NCBI GenBank assembly: GCA_946538795.1
Contig: CAMNGY010000145.1
Location: forward strand, 1-5,222
DNA length: 5,222 nucleotides
Direction: 5' to 3'
Source of the DNA: an uncultured Treponema sp.
GTDB lineage: Bacteria; Spirochaetota; Spirochaetia; Treponematales; Treponemataceae
The notes beneath the pieces were generated by a model that worked only from the letters and a program-made list of their open reading frames with translations, did not search any database and had not been told where the DNA came from. The translations under genes were made by a program, and so were the position numbers. Shown piece after piece: positions 1 to 4,908 of this stretch. Each line of letters begins with the position of its first letter. The stretch's first letter is position 1.

Positions 1-1
1 T

Positions 2-109
2 GGGACTGGTTCAACCTCTGGGACTGGTTCAACCTCTGGAATTGGTGCAACTACAGGAATTGGTCACACGACTTGGACTGGTGCAACCACTGGGTCTGGA
101 ACAACTGCG
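2..109 (+). repeat. 18-bp tandem repeat, about six units, encoding a Gly/Thr/Ser hexapeptide
   Basis: Six consecutive 18-bp units are in frame with the membrane protein gene. The first two (2-19 and 20-37) are identical, GGGACTGGTTCAACCTCT. The next four (38-55, 56-73, 74-91, 92-109) diverge. The encoded units are GTGSTS, GTGSTS, GIGATT, GIGHTT, WTGATT and GSGTTA. The array touches the left edge and probably continues upstream. It would make a flexible cytoplasmic linker and is a likely site of copy-number change by slippage. Confidence 0.9.
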
Positions 110-757
110 ACCCCTACGCCTGCACCAGTTATTTTGAGCCCGGAGGAGAAAAAGAAAAAAACAGAAAGGATGGTGAATTCCATTTGTGCAGTCATTGGAG
201 TTTTATTTCTTGTAACTTGTTGGATTGTTGGTACTATATTGAATCGTGGCAGCGAAAGCGCATCGACAACATCACGTTCATCGACCTCATCAAGCACATC
301 GGCCTCATCGTATTCAAGCCAGCCCCTTTCGGTGATGGGATTCACTGGTCAATCGACACTGACCGAGGTAAAAAACCAGCTAAATTTAAGTGGAGTTTCA
401 TATTCTGAGTTTTCGTTGAACCGAAGACTTCAGGGGAGAGTTGCGACTTACAGGATTGGTGTTCTTGATACAATGAAATATAACGGTGCAATATGGAGCG
501 ATTTGGAATTTTTCTTTTCTCCTGATAATAAGTTGGTTGCAGTACACCTTGCTGGATATGCAGAACAGGATACTTTGAATGCATTCAATAAAATGACAAG
601 CGCGTATCCCGTTCGTACACAAAAGAGTATTTGGCATGCTGTAGGATCGGATGAGGTGCTTATAAAAAATGGCAGAAATGAGAATGAATATGTTGAACGA
701 ACTATAAAAGGATATAAGTACTTGGATGGAGATCTTCAGATTGTTTTCTATTTTTGA
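2..757 (+). CDS. Single-pass membrane protein with Gly/Thr repeat linker, 5'-truncated, function unknown
   Basis: I do not recognise this gene. The frame is open from the left edge to a TGA at 755-757 (251 visible residues), so the true start lies outside the window. A TTG at 134 is a possible start but has no ribosome site and would cut a continuous repeat region. In order: hexapeptide repeats rich in Gly, Thr and Ser (residues 1-36), a Thr/Pro linker, a basic patch KKKKTER (50-56), one hydrophobic helix (about 61-80), a Ser-rich stretch (about 83-112), and a mixed alpha/beta domain to the end (about 113-251). By the positive-inside rule the N-terminal part is cytoplasmic and the C-terminal domain is outside the membrane. 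The domain has no catalytic motif I can name. Its codons are much more AT-rich than those of the downstream genes, so it may have a different origin. A role with the neighbouring kinase/phosphatase cassette is only a guess. Confidence 0.75.
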   Translation, partial: GTGSTSGTGSTSGIGATTGIGHTTWTGATTGSGTTATPTPAPVILSPEEKKKKTERMVNSICAVIGVLFLVTCWIVGTILNRGSESASTTSRSSTSSSTSASSYSSQPLSVMGFTGQSTLTEVKNQLNLSGVSYSEFSLNRRLQGRVATYRIGVLDTMKYNGAIWSDLEFFFSPDNKLVAVHLAGYAEQDTLNAFNKMTSAYPVRTQKSIWHAVGSDEVLIKNGRNENEYVERTIKGYKYLDGDLQIVFYF

Positions 758-790
758 GATTGCTGTCTGGAACTGCTAGATATTGAAGAC

Positions 791-805
791 GTATTGATTC
801 AATAC
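791..805. promoter_or_regulatory. Perfect 6-3-6 inverted repeat in the spacer before the cassette
   Basis: GTATTG-ATT-CAATAC is a perfect inverted repeat with a 3-base centre, in an AT-rich spacer 34 bases after the membrane protein stop. No T tract follows, so it is not an obvious terminator. It could be an operator. The right part of the left arm and the centre (TTGATT, 794-799) sit 16 bases before TATCAA (816-821), a weak sigma-70-like pair that would drive the cassette. A 15-bp palindrome in AT-rich DNA can also arise by chance, so both readings are inference. Confidence 0.35.
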
Positions 806-850
806 ACCGGATAACTATCAATTATTAATAGAAATACAGGAGTTTTAATT

Positions 851-919
851 ATGGCAAAGTGGACAGCTATCATGCATCTGAACTTTAATTTTATGGAGGA
901 ATTCGGATGGCTAAACTAA
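851..919 (+). CDS. Putative 22-residue leader peptide overlapping the kinase start
   Basis: A short ORF of 22 codons starts at ATG 851 and ends at TAA 917-919. It has a good ribosome site, GGAG at 839-842, eight bases before the ATG. Its product begins MAKWTAIMHLNF and ends in FGWLN, with no known family. It overlaps the first 13 bases of the kinase gene in another frame, and the kinase ribosome site (895-900) lies inside it. That arrangement suits a leader peptide whose translation opens or blocks the kinase start (translational coupling or attenuation). It could equally be the remnant of a deleted gene's 5' end, or chance. The ribosome site is the only positive evidence. Confidence 0.35.
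   Translation: MAKWTAIMHLNFNFMEEFGWLN
895..900 (+). promoter_or_regulatory. Ribosome binding site for the kinase
   Basis: GGAGGA lies six bases before ATG 907, fixing that as the kinase start. It is embedded in the coding sequence of the 22-codon upstream ORF, so ribosomes translating that ORF would cover it. Confidence 0.75.
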
Positions 920-2235
920 AAGAAGGCTCCACCATCCTCACGACTGACGGCGAGCAGGTGACGGTAGGGGGCATACTGGGCGAAGGCGGACAGGGCATCG
1001 TCTACCGCGTCACGTACCAGGGCAAGGACCGCGCGCTCAAGTGGTACGCCAAGGGGGTAGGAAGCAACCCGGAGCGTTTCTGGCGCAACGTGCACGACAA
1101 CATCAAGCACGGCAGCCCCGCCCCCCTCTTCCTGTGGCCGCTCGCAATCACGAACATGGACGCGGACGGCTGCTTCGGCTACGTCATGGAAATGCGGCCG
1201 GAAGGCTACCGGGACTTTGACCTCTTCCTGCTGAACCGGGTGCAGTTCTCCTCGTTCTCCGCAATCATCCGCGCGGCCATGCAGATAACGGCGGGCTTCC
1301 GCCGCCTGCACAACATGGGCCTGAGCTACCAGGACCTGAACGACGGGAACTTCTTCGTCAAGCCCGAGACGGGCGAGGTGCTTATCTGCGACAACGACAA
1401 CGTCGCCCAGCACGGCAGCAACCTGGGCATTCAGGGAAAACCCAAGTACATGGCGCCGGAGGTGGTCTCGCTCGCAAAGCTTCCGGACATCTACTCCGAC
1501 CGCTTCTCGCTCGCGGTCATCCTCTTCCTGCTGCTCTTCCGCGACCACCCGCTCGCGGGCAGGGCGGACAACCCGAACGCGAACCCGGAGAAGAACGAGA
1601 TGCGCCTGTACTGCACGAACCCGGTCTTCATCTTTGACCCCAAGGACGAGTCCAACCGCCCGGACCCCCAGGTGCACCGCAACGCCCTGCTCTTCTGGCC
1701 GCTGTACCCCTCCGGGATACGCCGCCTGTTCATCCGCGCCTTCTCCAGGCCGCTCATGGACAGCACGGGCGGGCCGGAGCGGCAGGACCGCGTGACGGAA
1801 AAGGAATGGCTCCGCGAGCTTTCGCTCCTGCGCGACCAGCTGGTGCGCTGCCCTTCCTGCGGCGAGAAGACTTTCTTTGACGTGGAGGACGAGGCGCACG
1901 AGTGCATGAACTGCGGGGGCAGCTTTGCCCGTCCTCCCCTGCTCCGCGTGGCGGGGCGCGTCATCCCCCTGCAGCCGGGCAGGAAGCTCCTGTCCTACGA
2001 GCTGGAGCAGAACGCCGAGCCGGACGTGGGCAACCTGGACACGGCGGCGGCGGGAATCGTACAGAACAAGAACAACCCCTCGGTATGGGGGCTCCGCAAC
2101 ATGACGCAGCGTACCTGGCACAAGATAACGCCCTCCGGCAAGGACGAGCTGGTACCGCCGGGCAGCGTCGTCCCGGTGGCACGGGGGCTCAAAATAGACT
2201 TCGCCGCCGACAAGACGACCGGGGTCATCGAATAG
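907..2235 (+). CDS. Serine/threonine protein kinase with C-terminal zinc ribbon, TerY-P triad type
   Basis: 442 residues, start set by GGAGGA at 895-900. The N-terminal kinase domain (about 18-310) has a glycine loop GEGGQGIVY (25-33), the ATP-anchoring lysine in ALKWY (K45), a hinge-like region around VMEM (93-96), a catalytic loop YQDLNDGN (D143, N148), a metal-binding aspartate in CDNDN (D162), an APE motif (183-185) and DRFSL (198-202). HRD is replaced by YQD and DFG by DND, but the catalytic Lys, Asp, Asn and Asp remain, so activity is likely. A zinc ribbon follows, CPSC at 315-318 and CMNC at 333-336. The last 95 or so residues look beta-rich and could be a degenerate FHA-like fold. No membrane segment is visible, so it is probably cytoplasmic. 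It is the first gene of a kinase, vWA, PP2C cassette like the TerY-P triad. Its substrate cannot be read from the sequence; the vWA neighbour is a candidate partner. Confidence 0.88.
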   Translation: MAKLKEGSTILTTDGEQVTVGGILGEGGQGIVYRVTYQGKDRALKWYAKGVGSNPERFWRNVHDNIKHGSPAPLFLWPLAITNMDADGCFGYVMEMRPEGYRDFDLFLLNRVQFSSFSAIIRAAMQITAGFRRLHNMGLSYQDLNDGNFFVKPETGEVLICDNDNVAQHGSNLGIQGKPKYMAPEVVSLAKLPDIYSDRFSLAVILFLLLFRDHPLAGRADNPNANPEKNEMRLYCTNPVFIFDPKDESNRPDPQVHRNALLFWPLYPSGIRRLFIRAFSRPLMDSTGGPERQDRVTEKEWLRELSLLRDQLVRCPSCGEKTFFDVEDEAHECMNCGGSFARPPLLRVAGRVIPLQPGRKLLSYELEQNAEPDVGNLDTAAAGIVQNKNNPSVWGLRNMTQRTWHKITPSGKDELVPPGSVVPVARGLKIDFAADKTTGVIE

Positions 2236-2253
2236 CAGCAACAGGATGCATCA

Positions 2254-2283
2254 GGCGGCCTCGGGCTGCCAGAGATTTTATTT
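2254..2283 (+). terminator. Intercistronic hairpin followed by a U-rich tract (possible attenuator)
   Basis: Between kinase stop and vWA start, GGCGGCC (2254-2260) pairs with GGCTGCC (2264-2270): seven pairs, one of them G-U, with a TCG loop. Five bases later comes TTTTATTTT (2276-2284). This resembles a weak intrinsic terminator, or a 3'-end stabilising hairpin for the kinase message, and would lower vWA/PP2C expression relative to the kinase or separate their mRNAs. The interrupted U tract and five-base gap make strong termination uncertain. Confidence 0.4.
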
Positions 2284-2297
2284 TACAGGAGTTTTTT

Positions 2298-3005
2298 ATG
2301 GCTGGCATACTTTCACAGGTGACGGAGATTCCGCGCAAGACAATGGTGATGTTCTTCCTCTTGGACACGTCCGGCAGCATGGAGGGCGACAAGATAGCCT
2401 CGCTCAACGACGCGATGCGCGAGACCCTGCCCGACCTGCGGGACATCTCGGACCGCAACGCTGACGCAATCATCAAGCTCGCGGTGCTGGATTTCGCGAT
2501 GGGAACGGAATGGGTCACGCCGGTTCCGCAGGAGCTGTCGAGCTTCCGCTGGCAGGATTTGGAGGCGGGCGGCTGCACGGACCTGGGCGAGGCCTGCCGG
2601 CAGCTGGACGCAAAGCTGAACACCTCGCAGTTCCTGCAGGACAAGGTGGGCAACTACGCCCCGGTCATCATCCTTTTGAGTGACGGGGAGCCGACGGACG
2701 ACTTTGACGGCGGCCTTGCCCAGCTCAAGCAGAACAAGTGGTTCAACGCGGCGGTCAAGATTGCGCTCGCGGTCGGCTCGGACGCGAACCCGGACACGCT
2801 CGCCAAGTTCACGGGCAACCGGGAGCTGGTCATCCCGATTATGGGCAAGGCGATGATGAAGCGGCTCATCCGCTTTGTCTCCGTCACCTCGTCCAAAATC
2901 GGCAGCCAGAAGGCGGGCGGCAGCAAGCAGGAGCAGCTGGTGGAGCAGGTCAAGCAGGAGATGCAGGAGCTTGACCCGGAGCAGGACATCAGCGAGGGCT
3001 GGTGA
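2298..3005 (+). CDS. TerY-like von Willebrand factor A domain protein
   Basis: 235 residues, starting at ATG 2298 with GGAG (2288-2291) six bases upstream; the longer open frame upstream is a shadow of the kinase gene. The protein is almost entirely one vWA domain with a complete MIDAS metal site: DTSGSM (D23, S25, S27), T94 in GGCTDLGEA, and D129 in LLSDGEPTDD. Size and the LSDGEPTD motif fit the TerY family. No signal peptide or membrane helix is present, so it should be cytoplasmic. The last 35 or so residues are a Gln/Glu/Lys-rich tail, perhaps helical. vWA proteins with an intact MIDAS usually bind partners through a divalent metal, so here it may be an adaptor between kinase and phosphatase or to a target. 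Its stop overlaps the PP2C start by one base, implying coupled translation. Confidence 0.88.
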   Translation: MAGILSQVTEIPRKTMVMFFLLDTSGSMEGDKIASLNDAMRETLPDLRDISDRNADAIIKLAVLDFAMGTEWVTPVPQELSSFRWQDLEAGGCTDLGEACRQLDAKLNTSQFLQDKVGNYAPVIILLSDGEPTDDFDGGLAQLKQNKWFNAAVKIALAVGSDANPDTLAKFTGNRELVIPIMGKAMMKRLIRFVSVTSSKIGSQKAGGSKQEQLVEQVKQEMQELDPEQDISEGW

Positions 3006-4732
3006 TGGCGGCAGAGCTTTTCCCCTTCTACCTCAGCGTGCAGGGGGCGGCCCACGAGCGGCGCGAGAAGGATGCGGAGAACGCCGCCGCCGGGCGCAAG
3101 TTCCCCTGCCAGGACCGGTCATTCGCGGAGAAGTGCGAGCTTGCGGGCAAGCGCGGCGGCTCCTGCTACGTCAGCTGCGTATGCGACGGGCACGGCGGGG
3201 CGGCCTATTTCCGGAGCGGCACCGGGGCGGCCCTCGCGGTGGAATCCATCCGTACCTGCGTGGCGGCATCCGCAGCCCCGCTCCTCCGCCTCATCGCCTC
3301 ATCCCCGTCACAGGCAAAGGCTGCCCTGCAGGACCTTACCCGCGCGATCTTGCAGGACTGGTGCAGGCGGGTGGACGCAGACCTGGAAATCTGCCCCATT
3401 ACGGAAAAGGAATGGGCATTTCTGGATCAGGATGACCCAGCTGCGGCAGACCGCTACCGCAAGGGTGAGGATTTGCGCTCCATTTACGGGACGACCGCCC
3501 TCGCATGCGCCTGTGGCGGCGGGGCCTGGTTCGCCCTGCAGATCGGCGACGGCGACATCGTCCTGCACACGGAGAAGAAGGGCTTCTTCAAGCCCGTGCC
3601 GGAGGACGAGCGGCTCTTTTTGAACCAGACGACCTCGCTCTGCGACACGGACGCGGAAAACGAGTTCCGCACGGCATGCGGCAGGGAGGAGCCGGACGCA
3701 ATCCTCTGCTCCTCGGACGGAATCGCAAACAGCTTCGCCGGGGACAAGGGCCTGTTCGAGTTCTACGGCAAGCTGCTCTGGCTCTTCCGCGACTGGGACG
3801 GTGCGGACGAAGAGGAGGACGGCGGCACGTCACCTGCAAAGGCGGAGACGGCGGACGGTACGGCGGCAGCAGGCGGCAAGGCGGCGGCGGGAAAGGCCGC
3901 CCCGGACACGGCTGCCGACAGCGCGACGGGCATCGCCGCCATCGTGGGGCGGCTGGGAAGGAGCCTATCACGGAGCGCATCCCTGCCGGACGTGCAGGCA
4001 CGATTCGACGCGGCACTGGAAGAGCTCAAGGCATCCCTGCCCGACATCGGGCGGCGGGGCAGCGGGGACGACCTGAGCCTTGCGGGCTACATCGGAATCG
4101 ACCCGGTAAAAGTCCGCGAGCACATCAAGTGCCGCGAGCTTATCCCGCAAGGAAAGGCCGCATACGAGGCGGGCAGGACAGAAAAGGCCGAGGACTGCTT
4201 CAGGAAGGCCGGGGAGAACGGCTACCCCAAGGGCTGGTACCTGCTCGGCTGCCTGTACCGGGACGAAGGCTTGAGGGACGACGCGCTCGACGCGCTGGAA
4301 AAGGCTGTCTCGCAGGGGGTGCAGGAGGCTGCGGAACCGCTCGCCCTGCTGCTCTACGACGCTGCCCATGCCCGGCAGGAGCTGGGCGACCATCAGGCGG
4401 CGTTCGCTTCTTTTACCCGCTCGGCAGAGCTGGGCAACAGGGAATCCCAGTACGCGCTCGGCATGTACTACGGCAGCCCCCAGAGCTACCCCGGCTGTAA
4501 CGTCCGGCAGAACTTCGCCCGCGCGGTGGAGTGGACGCTGAGCGCGGCACGGCAGGGCCACCCCGACGCGGAGTGCAAGATGGGCAAGTGCTACCGCGAC
4601 GGCAGGGGCGTGCAGAAAGACGAGCAGCAGGCCCGGGAATGGTACGAGAAGGCCGCCGCCCACGGCAGCAAGGAGGCGAAGGAGTACCTGGAGCAGACGC
4701 ACGCAGCCGCACCGCATCCGGCGGGGAAATAG
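3005..4732 (+). CDS. PP2C-family protein phosphatase fused to Sel1-like repeats
   Basis: 575 residues from ATG 3005, which overlaps the vWA stop as TGATG and has GAGGG (2994-2998) six bases upstream; GTG 3002 is a weaker alternative. The PP2C motifs appear in order: CQDRS (D37), CDGHGG (D61), GTTALA (162-167), QIGDGD (179-184), CSSDGI (D238) and GDDLSLAGYI (D355). The metal-binding aspartates are retained, so it should be an active Mg/Mn-dependent Ser/Thr phosphatase. Two things are odd. About 80 residues, including an Ala/Gly/Lys/Thr low-complexity stretch (about 268-312) and a helical segment (about 328-346), separate the SDG and DD motifs, which normally belong to one compact domain. And residues 378-562 form about five TPR/Sel1-like repeats, the last one (522-562) canonical, with LG..Y..G.GV..D...A..WY.KAA..G. 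Those repeats probably bind proteins. It most likely reverses the action of the upstream kinase. Confidence 0.88.
   Translation: MAAELFPFYLSVQGAAHERREKDAENAAAGRKFPCQDRSFAEKCELAGKRGGSCYVSCVCDGHGGAAYFRSGTGAALAVESIRTCVAASAAPLLRLIASSPSQAKAALQDLTRAILQDWCRRVDADLEICPITEKEWAFLDQDDPAAADRYRKGEDLRSIYGTTALACACGGGAWFALQIGDGDIVLHTEKKGFFKPVPEDERLFLNQTTSLCDTDAENEFRTACGREEPDAILCSSDGIANSFAGDKGLFEFYGKLLWLFRDWDGADEEEDGGTSPAKAETADGTAAAGGKAAAGKAAPDTAADSATGIAAIVGRLGRSLSRSASLPDVQARFDAALEELKASLPDIGRRGSGDDLSLAGYIGIDPVKVREHIKCRELIPQGKAAYEAGRTEKAEDCFRKAGENGYPKGWYLLGCLYRDEGLRDDALDALEKAVSQGVQEAAEPLALLLYDAAHARQELGDHQAAFASFTRSAELGNRESQYALGMYYGSPQSYPGCNVRQNFARAVEWTLSAARQGHPDAECKMGKCYRDGRGVQKDEQQAREWYEKAAAHGSKEAKEYLEQTHAAAPHPAGK
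3806..3940 (+). repeat. GC-rich low-complexity tract coding for an Ala/Gly/Lys/Thr linker
   Basis: Within the PP2C gene, this stretch is dominated by repeated GGC/GCG triplets (GGCGGAGACGGCGGACGG and similar units). It encodes residues from about 268 to 312: an acidic run DEEED, then Ala, Gly, Lys, Thr and Asp in short irregular repeats. It reads as a disordered linker inserted between two conserved phosphatase motifs, and may vary in length between strains by slippage. Confidence 0.65.
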
Positions 4733-4739
4733 CAACACG

Positions 4740-4811
4740 GGGGCTTCATGGGGCCCCTGACCGAGGATGCGGACGGCGGGGGCCCCTCCCCGGCGCGCGG
4801 AAAGTTTTTTT
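4740..4811 (+). terminator. Candidate intrinsic terminator of the kinase-vWA-PP2C cassette
   Basis: Just after the PP2C stop, GGGGCCCC occurs twice (4750-4757 and 4779-4786). The two can pair as an 8-bp stem around a 21-base loop. Alternatives are GGGGC (4739-4744 region) with GCCCC (4753-4757), and CGGGG (4777-4781) with CCCCG (4788-4792). A run of seven T ends at 4811. The gap between the stems and the T tract (about 12 bases) is longer than in a classic terminator, so the exact hairpin is uncertain, but the location suits transcript termination before the separate hsp20 promoter. Confidence 0.5.
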
Positions 4812-4830
4812 CGTATTCTTTTCCCCGATT

Positions 4831-4847
4831 TTGGCACGGAATTTGCT
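4831..4847 (+). promoter_or_regulatory. Sigma-54 (RpoN) -24/-12 promoter of hsp20
   Basis: TTGGCACGGAATTTGCT matches the sigma-54 consensus YTGGCACG-N4-TTGCW at every defined position. The diagnostic GG (4833-4834) and GC (4845-4846) are separated by exactly 10 bases. It predicts a transcript start near 4858 and a 5' UTR of about 50 bases. Sigma-54 promoters need an AAA+ activator bound upstream. The region just upstream is the PP2C terminator, and I see no clear activator site there, so the enhancer may lie inside the PP2C gene or elsewhere. Confidence 0.8.
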
Positions 4848-4859
4848 GTATAGATAGTG

Positions 4860-4876
4860 CAGGCAAAAAAAGCCTG
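4860..4876 (+). other. Small hairpin near the 5' end of the hsp20 message
   Basis: CAGGC (4860-4864) pairs perfectly with GCCTG (4872-4876) around a loop of seven A. If transcription starts near 4858, this is the very first structure in the mRNA. Such 5' hairpins can protect a transcript from decay. It lies 21 bases before the ribosome site and does not sequester it, so it does not look like a classic RNA thermometer. Confidence 0.4.
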
Positions 4877-4908
4877 ACAAACTTACAACAAAACTTTGGA
4901 GGTATGAT

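Noticed and set aside
2..109. CRISPR array
   Set aside because: The 18-bp units are adjacent without spacers and stay in frame, so this is a protein-coding tandem repeat.
134..757. TTG at 134 as the real start of the membrane protein
   Set aside because: There is no ribosome site upstream, and the in-frame hexapeptide repeat continues to the left edge, so the gene is truncated by the window instead.
916..2241. 441-codon open frame on the minus strand opposite the kinase
   Set aside because: It mirrors the kinase gene in a region of strongly G/C-ending codons. Its translation is Arg/Val/His/Ala-rich with no motif, while the plus strand has a full set of kinase motifs and a ribosome site.
1902..2297. 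N-terminal extension of the vWA protein
   Set aside because: This part of the open frame overlaps the kinase coding sequence, is Arg/Gly/Pro-rich, and a clear ribosome site precedes ATG 2298.
3505..4500. 331-codon plus-strand frame inside the PP2C gene
   Set aside because: Its Arg/Gly-rich translation comes from the +1 frame of GC-rich codons, and the PP2C motifs and Sel1 repeats are in the other frame.
3968..4837. 289-codon minus-strand open frame opposite the PP2C 3' half
   Set aside because: It is a GC-skewed shadow of the Sel1-repeat region with biased composition and no recognisable domain.
4860..4908. ROSE or FourU RNA thermometer in the hsp20 leader
   Set aside because: No segment pairs with the GGAGG ribosome site; the only clear hairpin (4860-4876) is well upstream and the rest of the leader is A-rich and unstructured.
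4800..4908. CIRCE (HrcA) operator before hsp20
   Set aside because: The TTAGCACTC-N9-GAGTGCTAA inverted repeat is absent.
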